64,000 nt of DNA, taken from NCBI GenBank assembly GCA_030789695.1, contig CM061139.1:103896037-103960036 (forward strand), written 5' to 3'. This stretch comes from Scilla litardierei (lineage: Eukaryota; Streptophyta; Magnoliopsida; Asparagales; Asparagaceae). The translations under genes were made by a program, and so were the position numbers. The notes below the pieces were generated by a model that had not been told where the DNA came from, made no database searches, and saw only the letters and a program-made list of their open reading frames with translations. Each line of letters begins with the position of its first letter. Within the stretch, counting starts at the first letter, position 1. Below are positions 34,011-48,052 of the stretch, piece by piece.

Positions 34011-36482
34011 TGTCACGCCCCGCTTCCCAAAAATATGGAGGCAAGACGTGAGTAGGTCCGCTCAGACATGAAGCTGCAAAGCTGCAAGTCCGATAAGCGT
34101 CAATTAACTTTAAATGGCAGGTCCTTGCAATGCGATACGAAACAAGGATAATAATGAAGGGAAATGAGACAGAAGCAATTCTCAGAATATCCATAAATAA
34201 GTTCCAACATCACAGAAAAAGCCACCAGGCTTAAAAAGAAAAGAATCTAAGGGCCCCAGCATGGCCAACAAAAGTACAAAGTACAAAGGAAGGTACTACG
34301 CACCAACAACTAACAGAAATCCTAAAACAAAAGGGAAAACAGCAAGGTCACTCAGAAAGGTCACCGGTGTCCGTAAAACTCCTCCTGGGCAGACATGGAC
34401 TCAGGCTCAGCATCAGCGACAACCACGTACTCAGCTACGGTCTCTGGCTCAGGGTCTAACATGTGACACCCAAAAGAGCAAGGGGCACATGTCAGCAAGT
34501 TTACAAGAGACTTGTGCAAGGAAACTGAAAGTATAGGTAAACAACCTAGCAATTCTAGCATGATGCAATGACATGGCAGTTAAAGTAAGAGTGCAACAAG
34601 TAAAGTAAGGTAAAGTAAGGTACAAGCATGGCATGGCATGGATGTCAAGTTTTGCAAGGAACATTCACAAGGACAAGTACAAGTATAGTAAGCACGTCGT
34701 GCATAGAGATTCCGCCCCTTGGCTAGAGTGGCTGATCGAGCCAACTCTTACGCTCAAGTGACCGTTTATCCCTACCCCTCCACGTGTATCGAGCCAGGGC
34801 CTTACCCCCGAACACAGAATGCTCGCTTCTGGAACACGAGCCAGGAAGTGTTTTAACAAGTATGGCATAGGGTTATGCCCGCATAGCAGGTGCCTAGCCG
34901 GAAACACGGAAACACGGATTATACAAGTATTTTGTAGCGTGTGCTACTATGCAACATGCGAATCAGATGACATGTAAAGAATGCAAATGCATGGCAGATA
35001 TTCAAATAAAAATGCGTACCGTTAGGGAAATTAAACGTGACAGGCATATACATGATACGACATGACAAAAGGCAGTTCTAGCTTCGTTGTCAAGCTAGGA
35101 CTTGAAATTGCGTCTAGACCGCTATCATTTCACGGTCTAGTCTCTTTTACGCTAAGAGCAAGGAAATGGCCTAAAACAAGGTTGGCAAGTTTCACTTGCC
35201 TGGTTCCGGTGATGACGGTCGACGAGAGTTCGTCCCAAAATCGCTACTCTACAGGGAAATGGGTTCGCGTATATGAAGCGGAAGAACGACGATCAAAGAC
35301 GCCTACGAATCTGCAGGTAGGAGAGGATCTCGACGTATCCGGATTGCCGTCGCCAAATCTGATCTAGCACGGCAACAGAAGAAGCGATCCTGAGAAAACT
35401 ACGGTTGAAGAGATCTCCTGGCGGCTGAGATGTAACGGATCTGGAGAATGGAGATTGTAGGGGAAAAACTGGAGAGAAGAGAATTTGGGGGTTTTAGGGT
35501 CGGCCGGCGGCTTGCGGGGTGGTTGCCGGCGCAATGGAGGGTGAGAGAGAGCACGGGAGGAGGAAGAAAGGCAAGAGGAAGATGGGGGATGATTGGGGAA
35601 GAAAATCGGCTAAGAAAAGTGAGAAAAGAAGTGAGAGAAATATAGAGTTTAAATGGAAACAATAAGCGGCGGCTGCAACTTAACCTAGGGTTTCTAGGCA
35701 TATTAGTCTGTCAGAGAAGAGTGGTCAACTGACTAGTTTGGGAACTAGTCGGTCGTCCAACTGAGACCGACTAAAAGGCAAACAGTGAACATGGTCAACA
35801 CAGGGTGACAGATTTAGTCGGTCTGTGAAGGCTCGTCAACCGACTAGTTTGGGAACTAGTCGGTCGGTGAATATTCATAGACCGACTAAGGGTTGAATAT
35901 GATAGACAATAAGTATTGAGAGTTAGTCGGTCTGAGAAGAAACTCTAACCGACTAGTTTATCAACTAGTCGGTCGATAGTCGTTCTTTGACCGACTAACT
36001 GTAAACAGTAACTCGGCTGTCAGAAAGATCTCTGAATTAGTCGGTCTGAGAACAAGTTCTAACCGACTAGTTTGGGAACTAGTCGGTCGAAGGATGTGCT
36101 TAGACCGACTAAGTCGAAACAGTAACTCAGCTGAAATAATCAAGATGAACTAGTCGGTCCCTGAAGAGTTGCCGACCGACTAGATTGCAATCTAGTCGGT
36201 TGGTTCTCCTTCTTGAACCAACTAAAATTCATGAAAAGTCTTGAATTGAAGCGCGAAGCTTTGGGAAAGATTCATATGGCTTCTAGGATCAACCTAGCTC
36301 TAAGATGTGGACGCTATGAAGCTCATCGTAAAAATACTTACTCCAAACCCGTCAAGATTTGCAACGGAAAGTAGAAGATCAGAAAGAACTGGAAGAAAAC
36401 GTCCAACAGGGGAAAAACACACAAGGAAGAGAACAACCATAATATATAATAGATAATGCATAGACAAAAACCAGTCGTTACA
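34011..36482 (-). repeat. 3' LTR of the LARD
   Basis: 2472 bp. On the minus strand U3 carries a CCGACTAGTCGG-type array (plus coordinates 35703-36232), then a TATA-like CTCTATATT near 35640. Open frames such as 34261-34536 recur in the other LTR only because the LTR is duplicated. Confidence 0.88.
35703..36232 (-). repeat. Palindrome array (CCGACTAGTCGG type), LARD left LTR
   Basis: Repeating pattern: TTAGTCGGTCT, short spacer, CCGACTAGTTTGGGAACTAG-type hairpin, TCGGTCG, spacer, GACCGACTAA. About five such modules. Sense-strand GAGTTACTGTTT spacers occur between modules. Confidence 0.88.
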
Positions 36483-39400
36483 TCCTACCCACCTTAAAAT
36501 AAAGTCCGTCCTCGGACTTTCTAACTATACATATAACTCTAGCGAGTCTAGTAGCTATCCTGATCACATCATATTATAATTCAACCAGGTATAGTCATTA
36601 CAAGTGCTTGTACAATCACTAGGTAGTCAAATAATGATTTTGCTAACATGCTTATATATTCATTCATGCACATATTTCAATCACACATATATACATACAT
36701 CCCTCATATAACTACTATTAACCTAGCACAAACAATAGTTCAGATACTCAGATAAGATTAGTCTCACACTAGCAAATACAATCATTGCTCCACGTATAGA
36801 TAGCTACATATGCACCAAACAAACATGGGCATACTACTCCCTAATATTTCCTAGAATACATCCAATACCAAACACATCAACACATGTAGTCACACCATAC
36901 CATTATTAAATCAAGTTTCACTATATCTAATACACATTCACCATAACTATAATTTCACACTTATATAGTCATTCAAATGCATGCAATTATTTCACCATAC
37001 GTTCACATTACATACGGTCCTATAACTATATTCACGACACGCCACACATACCATATTCACCAAAACTTATAACTAGGCACATACTTACCCGTGCATGGTG
37101 CACACCCACACACGCTAACATTTCATTCATATATATACCAATCATGCCACTATATACTCAGTACATCTACACACTTAGTTTAGCTAGTACACATACGTTC
37201 ACACAGGCAAGTCCTTAGTAATTAACTATACCACAAGACCAACACCTATAACTATATACTGGTATAGCGACCCACAATCATGTGCGTAGTACAACCAGGC
37301 ACAAACACTCCTATCACTATACATACATCAAACATTGCTATATGCAAACTACAGACATTCATAACAATGTACTTAGAGTATACCCACTCAAGCTTGAGTG
37401 AGACTCGAAACACATATCAGAATACTCTATAAACGTAACACGGTATTTACACCTATAACAATACCACTCCAATGTATACACATCTACCAATACAACCATA
37501 TACATACCATATGCCAATCTCACCTAATATCTAGTCAGGTAACACTCACATAGTTCAATCACTTTATATACCATAATAATAATACAGACATCAGCACACG
37601 TATCGTTATAATACTTTCCCTAATACATGCATTCACCGTATAGTCACACACATGTAGAACATATATTCACCACATATCCTACTACATATAGTTAGTATAC
37701 CAACACATCTACTTCATACCTAGTTAAGATATGCAATAGTCGTGTATACCTCCTGGAATACACGCATACAACATCCCGTAAAAGCAAGCAACACCAATCA
37801 AAATTATAATCCTACTATCATATGTATATCACCTATATACTTATGCAGCAAATACATAACTACTTACGTCTAGGCACAATACGTATCTACGTACGAGCAC
37901 CTACTCACACGTACTAACATATAGGTCTTATAATAGGCCTACCCACTTAACTATACGTACACCTATTGTTATTACTCATATCAGACGCATAACTTTACCA
38001 ACATATTATTTCAACCATTATAAGTATCTCCAACTACATACACCTCATTAGATATACCAACACTGATTCATATATACACAGACGCCCCTAGAGTGGTATA
38101 GCTATCCTCACACATATCTATAAATACTAACACACAAACAACTTCATAACGTCATGAATATCTCAAAGTATGTATATAACACACAATAGGCAACATTAAT
38201 ATACTATAGATGAGTACACTCATTCAAGCCCACATACACAACTTAGGTACATGCACCATGGCAACATCACAAAGGTCCAAGGGCTACTAACAAAATAGAG
38301 TTGACACAGTCATTGACGAGCACTAAAGCCTAAGCAATAGGGGGAGATTGAGGTCGAAAACGTGACGAGGGAAGGATCGATAAGCACGGGTTCAGATAGG
38401 ACGAATACAAGGAGACAGCTTGGTTGGGTGAAACAGCGATTCACTTGTGAATGCTTAGGTAGAGGAAAGGGAGATGTAGAGATACTTTCATAGGTTAGAG
38501 AAAAGGAAATAGTATAAATAACATAAGCTAAAATGCGTGGAATTTGAAAACTATTGTACTTCAAAAGTTGGAGTCCTCGTCTGTATAAAAATATTTGGGG
38601 ATCGATAAAACAAGTTGTTCGAAATAAGTTTGAGTCGAATATACATAATAAGAGAAAATGATTTATTGACTCATCGAAAATCATTATAAAAAGGAAGTAA
38701 ATCATTTACACGAACATTAAGGACATAGTTTAGAGAATATTATACGGCAATGATTTAATATAATGTTGGCAAAAGTTTTGAAATGAAATTAAATTAACTG
38801 AAGAATTTAAACTCATGTTAAATGCTTTCAAAGTCTTTAAGCCAGGGAAAAATTTAAAATAATCAATATTTGAAACTACCAGGATTTGCCAAAAAGAACT
38901 GATTTACACAAAGCTCTTAACATACGAGCACAACGAGCCTGGTACGGATATATATAAAAATAATTGAAATTCAATTTAGTTTAGAAATTATTCTAAAAGT
39001 ATGTACTGTGAGCGGAAAGATAATAATAACTTAGTAGTAGAATTATCAAAATTGATAGTGAAGCTTTAAAACCAAATTATGGAGGGTCTAAATCAGGAAG
39101 TGGTTATGAAATAGTAATTTTACAAAAATTTGAAATAGAGAAAATGATGAGCATAAAATCGACTTGCTGAAAGCTGAAGTTCCATGTGACTTGAAAAGTA
39201 AATTAAAAGAAGCGCGATGAGTCATTCGAATGACATAAATAAGAAGGGAAAATTATAATTCGAATTGGACAAAATAAGAGTACAGTTCAAAATGAAATTA
39301 GTATATGAAGGGACAATGTATTTTCATAGGTACGAAAAGTATAGGCTGGAAAAATATCATAAACTAGTATTCAAAATTTCGACAAAAGTTTTAAGAATTT

Positions 39401-40042
39401 AAGTCAACGAAGGAGTATGAAGTATAAGTATATATATTAAAATTTTGAACAAATTTAAACTTAGGGAAAAGAGGAAATCGAATAATACTTTTAGAAGATT
39501 CAAGATTTGTAACGGAGAGATTCGAAAATTTACGATGATCGTCATGAGGCTATCTCGTGAATCGAGGCAAGGAAAATGGTCGGATGATCAGGACATACAT
39601 ACGCCTAGGATATGAACTAGGAAAATCTACGGGAACTCCTACGGTCGACCAACTAAAGATCAGGAACTAAGCGCTAAGACTTTCTAAGTAGCTAGACGGT
39701 AATGAAATGCGTTCAGCTTGGTCCGAAATTGATGAACCCAAGCGAACGACTAAAGAAATTCTAGAAGTCTAATATGGTCAGAATTAGGCAAGAACCACTA
39801 AGGTAACTCCTACAACGATTAAATCAATTGTTAGCAGGGAGTCTAACTAACAATCAGAGGCCTCTAACTAGCAAGCACAGACGTCTAACTGAGTCTTCTT
39901 ACCACCTAGTGACATAGGAAAACGGCTAGACTCAAGGCTTATGACTCGGATGTTGCCATTTATTTAATGGACATTCCGTTATTATCGTTGTTCCGTTAAT
40001 TCACAATTGCAAGACGGACCTGCATGGGCCACCAACAAAACC
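36483..40042 (-). other. Non-coding LARD interior with two opposite compositional blocks
   Basis: No open frame of note and no gag or pol motif. About 36540-38280 is A/T/C-rich and very poor in G on the plus strand, with many ACATA/CATAC-type words. About 38300-39600 is A/G-rich and poor in C. The ends keep the polypurine tract (left) and the junction to the 5' LTR (right). No standard PBS is recognisable at the right junction. Confidence 0.7.
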
Positions 40043-42530
40043 TGTCACGCCCCGCTTCCCAAAAATATGGAGGCGAGACGTGAGTAGGTCCGCTCAGACT
40101 TGAAGCTGCAAAGCTGCAAGTCTGATAAGCGTCAATTAACTATAAATGGCAGGTCCTTGCAATGCGATACGAAACAAGGATAATAATGAAGGGAAATGAG
40201 ACAGAAGCAATTCTCAGAATATCCATAAATAAGTTCCAACATCACAGAAAAATCCACCAGGCTTAAAAAGAAAAGAATCTAAGGGCCCCAGCATGGCCAA
40301 CAAAAGTACAAAGTACAAAGGAAGGTACTACGCACAAACAACTAACAGAAATCCTAAAACAAAAGGGAAAACAGCAAGGTCACTCAGAAAGGTCACCGAT
40401 GTCCGCAAAACTCCTCCTGGGCAGACATGGACTCAGGCTCAGCGTCAGCGACAACCACGTACTCAGCTACGGTCTCTGGCTCAGGGTCTATCATGTGACA
40501 CCCAAAAGAGCAAGGGGCACATGTCAGCAAGTCTACAAGAGACTTGTGCAAGGAAACTGAAAGTACAGGTAAACAACCTAGCAATTCTAGCATGATGCAA
40601 TGACATGGCAGTTAAAGTAAGAGTGCAACAAGTAAAGTAAGGTAAAGTAAGGTACAAGCATGGCATGGCATGGATGTCAAGTTTTGCAAGGAACATTCAT
40701 AAGGACAAGTACAAGTATAGTAAGCACGTCGTGCACAGAGATTCCGCCCTTTGGCTAAAGTGGCTGATCTGGCCAACTCTTACGCTCAAGTGACCGTTTA
40801 TCCCTACCCCTCCATGTGTATCGAGCCATGGCCTTACCCCCGAACACGGAATGCTCGCTTCTAGAACACGAGCCAGGAAGTGTTTTAACAAGTATGGCGT
40901 AGGGTTATGCCCGCATAGCAGGTGCCTAGCCGGAAACACGGAAACACGGATTGTACAAGTATTTTGTAGCATGTGCTACGATGCAACATGCAAATCAGAT
41001 GACATGTAAAGAATGCAAATGCATGGCAGATATTCAAATAAAAATGCGTACCGTTAGGGAAATTAAACGTGACAGGCATATGCATGATACGATATGACAA
41101 AAGGCAGTTCTAGCTTCGTTGTCAAGCTAGGACTTGAAATTGCGCCTAGACCGCTATCATTTCACGGTCTAGTCTCTTTTACGCTAAGAGCAAGGAAATG
41201 GCCTAAAGCATGGCCTAAAACAAGGTTGGCAAGTTTCACTTACCTGGTTCCGGTGATGACGATCGACGAGAGTTCGTCCCAAAATCGCTACTCTACGGGG
41301 AAATGGGTTCGCGTATATGAAGCGGAAGAACGACGATCAAAGACGCCTACGAATCTACAGGTAGGAGAGGATCTCGACGTATCCGCATTGCCGTCGCCAA
41401 ATCTGATCTAGCACGGCAACGGAAGAAGCGATCCCGGGAAAACTACGGTTGAAGAGATCTCCTAGTGGCTGAGATGTAACGGATCTGGAGAATGGAGATT
41501 GTAGGGGAAAAACTGGAGAAAAGAGAATTTGGGGGTTTTAGGGTCGGCCGGCGGCTTGTGGGGTGGTTACCGACGCAATGGAGGGTGAGAGAGAGCACGT
41601 GAGGAGGAAGAAAGGCAAGAGGAAGATGTGGGATGATTGGGGAAGAAAATCGGCTAAAAAGTGAGAAAAGAAGTGAGAGAAATATAGAGTTTAAATGGAA
41701 ACAATAAGCGGCGGCTGCAACTTAACCTAGGGTTTCTAGGCATATTAGTCGGTCAGAGAAGAGTGGTCAACCGACTAGTTTGGGAACTAGTCGGTCGGTC
41801 GTCCAACTGAGACCGACTAAAAGGCAAACAGTGAACAGGGTCAACACAGGGTGACAGATTTATTCGGTCTGTGAAGGCTCTTCAACCGACTAGTTTGGGA
41901 ACTAGTCGGTCGGTGAATATTCATAGACCGACTAAGGGTTGAATATGATAGACAATAAGTACTGAGAGTTAGTCGGTCTGAGAAGAAACTCTAACCGACT
42001 AGTTTATCAACTAGTCGGTCGATAGTCGTTCTTTGACCGACTAACTGTAAACAGTAACTTGGCTGTCAAAAAGATCTCTGAATTAGTCGGTCTGAGAACA
42101 AGTTCTAACCGACTAGTTTGGGAACTAGTCGGTCGAAGGATGTGCTTAGACCAACTAAGTCGAAACAGTAACTCAGATGAAATAATCAAGATGAACTAGT
42201 CGGTCCCTGAAGAGTTGCCGACCGACTAGATTGCAATCTAGTCGGTTGGTTCTCCTTCTTGAACCAACTAAAATTCATGAATGTCTCGAATTGAAGCACG
42301 AAGCTTCGGGAAAGATTCCTATGGCTTCTAGGATCAACCTAGCTCTAAGATGTGGACGCTATAAGGCTCATCGTAAAAATACTTACTCCAAGCCCGTCAA
42401 GATTTACAACGGAAAGTAGAAGATCAGAAAGAACTGGAAGAAAATGTCCAACAGGGGAAAACACACAAGGAAGAGAACAACCATAATATATATATAATAG
42501 ACAATGCATAGACAAAAACAAGTCGTTACA
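40043..42530 (-). repeat. 5' LTR of the LARD
   Basis: 2488 bp, near-identical to 34011-36482 with small indels, for example a duplicated ATGGCCTAAA segment near 41210. It contains the array at 41743-42270. Confidence 0.88.
41743..42270 (-). repeat. Palindrome array (CCGACTAGTCGG type), LARD right LTR
   Basis: Same modules as 35703-36232 with point differences. Confidence 0.88.
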
Positions 42531-42918
42531 CTAGTGGTTTGAACTAGGCTTGCGCGAGAGCAAGGCTCTAATTTACACTGCTATAGACTTGCGTAGCGCG
42601 AGAGCGTGCGTTGGTTCACACCCTAGTTGCGACAAGTTCACCCTAAACCAAGAGTAGTGATATGGATATTCATATTTCGCATTGATGCTTGAGATCTATA
42701 GTGGGGATTCCCAAGCCCTATGCACTTTTATTAATTGAATTTATAAACAATACTTTGCACGACTGTGACACCAACATTTCTTGATTATCATTTCACCTCT
42801 GTCTAGTAATCAATATAGATACCAATAGTTCATCCCTGTGATTCGATACCCGATCACCACTTAATTGTGCGCTTGAGGTAAAACTACATTATTTTGGGAG
42901 TATATCCCGATGCGATCA

Positions 42919-45900
42919 GCAAGTGGCATGGTTTTTAGATTATGTGATCAGCTCTAAAAGACCATCCTTTGTCCCAGTCTTCACTGGGATGTGATGTACC
43001 ACCAGGCGCACTCAAATACTCCATTGGTTTGTTTCTGGAATGGTGAGGATATCAGAATAATATGATGATGTTACCTTCATAGTTTGCTTTGCAAATCTAC
43101 CGTAAATGGTCGTCCCATTGTGGGTATCCAGTCTGTGATTTCTCATTATAGGGGTCAGACCTGTAGCCTGCATTTACATAAGCATGGAGGATAATTCTTT
43201 ATAATGTAAGCACAAGTTTATCGACCCATGGAGGAAGCACAGAAGATGCTTAACTCCGATCTAATGGTACTTTTTAGGTGCCTAACTGTATCTGGCTAGT
43301 GAGTTTACTGCAACTGCTATATCGGGATGCGTGCAGTTAGTCATGAGTGCACGGATTGCACTTAGATAAGGGATTTCAGGACCAAGTATACCATCCCCCT
43401 CTTCCAGTGACGGAAAGAGTCTTTTTGTACATCCTTTGGGCGTACTACCATAGGTGTACTTATTGGATGATAATGATCCTTGTAATTTCTTTAACGCACT
43501 CAGGCGTATGAATTTTAATGTAACAAGAGTTTATCTTTTTAGACAATAAATCTGTGAGCCATGACTTAATTTATTTTGCCTAGGTCTTTCATCTTATGTG
43601 TTATAATCAGGCTTTAACAGATATTTCAGTTTTCTCTTTAGGAGATCCGATGAGATTTAAGTTGTTTACAACTATGATCTCAAATCATTTCCTTTGCTCT
43701 TATACAGATGCAAAGATAACCCTTAGTATGAATCCTTGCTTTATCAAGTGATTCTCTTAGTTGTACAATATTTATTATTCTTATTATTCTTCTTCAATAG
43801 AATAAATGTCCCGAAGTCTATTCAGGCATTTAAGAAAATGTGGAATTTATCTTTATCAAGATATCCATAGACATATGCCATCACAACATACAATAGGAGC
43901 ATATCCAAAATTTCCTTTACCAAATCGTAAGGTATTCGCAGTGTATAACTTTAGGAATCTAATGCATCATTTATATATGAGTCATGCTCATTTTATTTTG
44001 CTTATTCCCCAGTTTCAGTGAAAATATCCTTGAGCTATAGGGTGTACCTTATAGCATACGATTTTGTACTTATTTATTCTTATATGTGCAATACTTATTT
44101 TGCCCACAGGTTTGACATCTTTTGGTGTCTGGACTTCAGGTCCGAACACTTCACATTTCATATGCGAGTCCAGCTCATCTTTTATTGCCTTGTTCCATAT
44201 TTGGCCAATCTCTATGTTTGCACTTTAGCAACGGATTATGAAACGATATTATATAAGTATCATCGCTTTTGTGATGTATGTGGCAATATGATACGTGAAT
44301 ATATTGCCGACAATTATGTTATTTCTATCCAATACCACCCCAGTACGTACAACATTTACTTTCATTTCAGTTTTTCCAGGCATTTCCTCTGCAGTGGATT
44401 CCGAGAAGGGTGAGGGTGTGGACATGAGCTCATTGTTTTGTGGTAGTATTGTCTCAAAGTCTCCAAAAGTTTCTCTTTTTCTTCGATTTTTGTCCTTGGA
44501 GCCTGATGGTCTGCCTCTTTTCTTATTGAGGAACAGCCACTTCTGCTGCTAGTGGGTTGCATCCATTCTCCGGGATGTCAATCCTAGCTAGAGCATTTGC
44601 AGCAGGGATGTGTGATCTAACAATCTTCTAATTATCAGTGAATGAGTCTGCTAACTGTTATTAGTAGGATCTTTAGGATTTCATCTTCACATTTCTTTAT
44701 TACCGGATTATAGGGGGTTAATGATTCCATATCCCATGGTAGTATTTGTGTAGCTCCAGATTTTTCAGTTTCTGGGTCTAATTTGGGGAAATTCGTCTCA
44801 CCAAATTCTCGGTCTTCAAGACGTGCCTTGAAAGCGTCCCTCGTTTGGGGTTCTAGGTATATTATTGAGGGTGAGTCAAACCCTATATAGATACCTAGAC
44901 GATGTTGATGACCCATTTTTGTCCTTTGCGTTGATGTTATGGAGATATAAATTGCGCAACCGAAAAGTCTCATATGGGAGATGTTTGGTGGTATTCCATA
45001 TGCAAGTTGCATTGGAGAGAGACTCTGACCTCCAGAGGGTCTTATTTTTATTTTTATTAACGATGCAGCATGCAATATTGCATGTCCTCATGCATTCACT
45101 GACAACTGGGATTTCATGGACATGTAATCCATTGGAGTCTTTTTGTTAATGACTCTTTCAACCCATTTTGGGTATGAACATATGGCACATAATGTTCAAT
45201 TTCTATCCCAGTTGCTAGGCAGTATTCTTGAAATGACCGGGAGCTAGACGTATTTACTTTATTTGGTTGTCTAGAAAATGCACTTGCAACATTATTGTTT
45301 GTACCAATAGCTTTGAAAAAGATAGGTTACGGGTAGATAGTAGACACACATACAAATATTTTGAGGATGCATCTATCAGTACCATAAAGTACCGAAATGG
45401 CCCACTAGGGGTGGTGGATTTGTCCACATATATCTCCGTGTATTCTTTTGAGGAAGCATGGAGATTTTTTATCAACTTTTAGTAAAGATGGCCTTGTGAT
45501 AAGTCTTTCCTTAGGGGATGCAAGGGATTTCTCCCTTTTGAAGAATCTTCTGGTTCTTCATGTCATACCCATAGGATGGGGATAAGATGCGATGCATCAC
45601 AACCAATCTAGGGTGGCCAAATCTGTCATGCCAAAGTAAAAACTTGGCTGATATCTGGCACTTCAGGTGCTCCATCAAATTAGCTCTCTTCTTCAAATCT
45701 TTGTATGATAGATGCCTGGTGAAAGGCTCTCAAAATGTTCAAGTGTGGATTTTTTTCTTGAGACATTACATAAAGATATTATTATTCATTTACATTTGCA
45801 GGACGGATGTCCTGAAACTTAGTAAATTCCTTTTTTGAATTCGGAAAGAATAATGCATCCTTTATTTTTAATTTCTGTGTCATTTGGTAGCAACAGTGTT

Positions 45901-46323
45901 GCGTTCCCAGAACCTTCAATTATGTTTAATGGCCCTGATATTTAATGGGCTTGCATAAGCTATGAAAATAGCATTTGTATTGAAGGATCATATGTGTTTA
46001 TGTCTACTAAGCAGTCAAGAGAGCAGTTCGTCTATTAAAAGATGGATCACATAAGCACATATGATTTAAGAAAACATTTTCACATTTATTCATACTTCAT
46101 TCAATCATTTCGATATCTCTCATAACATTATTTTTCAAAACAAAGATAAAATAGCTAATCGAACAAGTCATCTTTTCGAAGTCATCAGCAGTGAACTGGA
46201 CTGGAGCATGGGTGGTCACCAGATTTGTTTCAGCTTTCTGCTTTAAGCTTTCTTTGTACAAATCTTATAGGTGTCTCGGAGTTCTGCACACTCTAGATCA
46301 TTGTCTTTTCATGCCACAGCTAT
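42919..46323 (-). pseudogene. Copia pol remnant of the second element
   Basis: Minus-strand order. 45511-45696: pre-integrase (LLWHDRFGHPRLVVMHRI). 45254-45475: integrase core (GPFRYFMVLIDASSKYLYV). 44635-45075: integrase C-terminal part (MRLFGCAIYISI, GIYIGFDSPSIIYLEPQ). 43800-44110: weak RT traces. 42960-43450: RNase H-side sequence collinear with 9590-9980. All pieces are in different frames with stops, more decayed than the intronic copy in the RT part. Confidence 0.78.
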
Positions 46324-47062
46324 TGTAGCGCCCTGTGAAGCTACTGCACATGTACTAGAGGGGGGGGGGTGAATAGTACTTTAAAATAATCAAGAGAGTT
46401 ATTCCTAATTATTGTACAAGAAACAAACGACAATGCGGAATAAACAACAAGCAACAAGAATTAACAAACGTAAACAAAGCATGTAACGGGTTCGGATCCA
46501 CCCAAGTCTCCCCGACTTGTTCCCGGTGATCCTACGTCCCAACCACCCGGATCCCCTCCGGATACTTGAGTTAGAAACCTCGAACCCAAGATTTTGCACT
46601 ATGAAATTCTTGTGAAAAACCTTCACAAGACCAAATCATACACAATGAACATGTGACTCCCACAACCCGGGATCACACACACTCTCACAACCGAGAGACA
46701 CAATTGCAATATCAATTGAAATGAAATAAAGAAACACTTACCACAAAATCCTATGCCTTGAGTAAATCTTACCAAATTAGGGCAAAGATGGATTTTGGGG
46801 AAGAAGATGTCACCAAACCCTAGCTCCAAGAAGTTGACCAGCAATGGAAGCCTAGGGTGGAGTTGATGACCTTGATTCAAGCTCCTTGGCTTGGAATGCT
46901 CACAATGGAGAGAATCTCTCTTGAGGATTAGGGCTCAAAGAGTGAAGGGAGAGATTCTTGTGAGGAAGAGAGAGCTTGGAATTAGCTTGAGAAAACTCTT
47001 CTCTTAGGTCTGAAAATACTTTGATAATGGACCTCTAACCTTGCCTCAAACGAATCAGGTTT

Positions 47063-47072
47063 GTATTTATAG
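47063..47072 (-). promoter_or_regulatory. TATA box of the SIRE-like LTR
   Basis: CTATAAATAC on the minus strand, about 55 bp after the array. The same ten bases occur in the other SIRE-like LTR (52276-52285) and in the minus-strand Athila-like LTR (62126-62135). Confidence 0.65.
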
Positions 47073-47125
47073 AGGCAAGAAAAATCGTGCTCAAAAGATT
47101 CCCAACGGTCATATTTCTGAAGCAG

Positions 47126-47652
47126 TTAGTCGGTCTAAGAAGGATCACTGACCGACTAGATTGCCAACTAGTCGGTCGGTGATTCTTCATGAACCGACTA
47201 ACAGGCTTACAGCCAAACGAGAAAGTTCCAGGCAACATGAACTAGTCGATCTAAGAAGACTTGCCAACCGACTAGTTTCACAACTAGTCGGTCGGTGAGT
47301 GTTCTTTGACCGACTAACAGTCAAAATCGAATAGGCTGGATACAAGTTGATTTAGTCGGTCTAAGAACAAACGTTGATAGACTAGTTCCTCAACTAGTCG
47401 GTCGACAAATGTGCTTTGACCGACTAACGATAAACAGTAACTATGGCTGTACAGGGAAAGCTCAACTAGTCGGTCTAAGAAGGATTCCTAACCGACTAGA
47501 TCGTCATCTAGTCGGTCGGTGACTCTTCTTTGATCGACTAATTGATCAACAAAGCTAGGCTGAAATGAGCAAGGCATTCTAGTCGGTTCAAGAGGAATTG
47601 CCGACCGACTAGATCGTCATCTAGTCGGTTGGTTCTTCTACTTGAACCAACT
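47126..47652 (-). repeat. Palindrome array (CCGACTAGTCGG type), SIRE-like left LTR
   Basis: Same motif set as the LARD arrays (TTAGTCGGTC, CCGACTAG, CTAGTCGGTCGG, GACCGACTAA), including the terminal variant with TTGGTTCTTCTACTTGAACC. Adjacent sequence (GGCTTCTAAGAT, CCTAGCTCTAAGAT at 47705-47740) also matches the LARD LTR at 36278-36307. Confidence 0.9.
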
Positions 47653-48052
47653 AATATGCACAAGAAGCCGAGGGAAGAAGTGATATGCTTCGGGAAAGTT
47701 TCTAATGGCTTCTAAGATAATCCTAGCTCTAAGATATGAGTGAATTAAAGATTATAATGTAAGTCCTACTCAAGGCTTAACATTCTATTCTATAAAGCTA
47801 GAAGACAATAAATATAAACATGACGAACTGTCTTCAAAGCTTCAATCTTCATTCTTGACTTCAATAATGGTCCTTGAGCTTCAACGAAGCTTCAGGCACA
47901 CGATCACGTGTATTGAGAAGTCTTGAGACGTCGCTTTTGATGTACGTATTCTTTTGGCGACGATCTCCATAACTGCGCTCATAAACAGTTAGTTCACAAT
48001 ATTTATGTTTGCTCATCATCCAAAACCAAATCCGGGGAATCAATACTCAACA

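Larger units (their letters stand above)
34011..42530 (-). mobile_element. Coding-free LARD with 2.5-kb LTRs (gypsy/Tekay-like termini)
   Basis: 8520 bp, LTRs 34011-36482 and 40043-42530, exact CTAGT target duplication (34006-34010, 42531-42535). Plus-strand ends TGTCACGCCC and GTCGTTACA. On the minus strand the LTR starts TGTAACGACTG and ends GGGGCGTGACA, as in chromovirus (Del/Tekay) LTRs. The purine tract AAGGTGGGTAGGA abuts the left LTR, giving minus orientation. The 3.56-kb interior has no gag or pol, so it must depend on another element's proteins. LTRs are very similar, so insertion was recent. Confidence 0.88.
32650..42918 (+). mobile_element. Athila-like solo LTR (1749 bp), split by a LARD
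   Basis: Pieces 32650-34010 and 42531-42918 make one LTR. It starts TGATATACTCATATTTTACA, close to the start of the plus-strand Athila-like LTR, and ends GCGATCA. An exact GCAAG target duplication lies at 32645-32649 and 42919-42923. No internal Athila sequence is present, as after recombination between two LTRs. It contains an ACTCGACCGAGT array (32958-33280), TATAAGTAG at 33363 and degenerate stem-loops with GCGCGAGAG loops (33840-34000, 42540-42610). Confidence 0.88.
46324..48052 (-). repeat. 3' LTR of the SIRE-like element
   Basis: 1729 bp. On the minus strand U3 carries the CCGACTAGTCGG-type array, then the TATA box CTATAAATAC (47063-47072). A G-run of ten stands near 46361-46370, six in the other LTR. 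Confidence 0.88.

Noticed and set aside
34261..34536. Conserved open frame, repeated at 40293-40595
   Set aside because: The repetition is due to the two LTRs of the LARD; no homology to a protein family and no codon-like conservation.
36483..40042. Possible gag or pol in the LARD interior
   Set aside because: No open frame of useful length and no RT, integrase, protease or zinc-knuckle motif on either strand.
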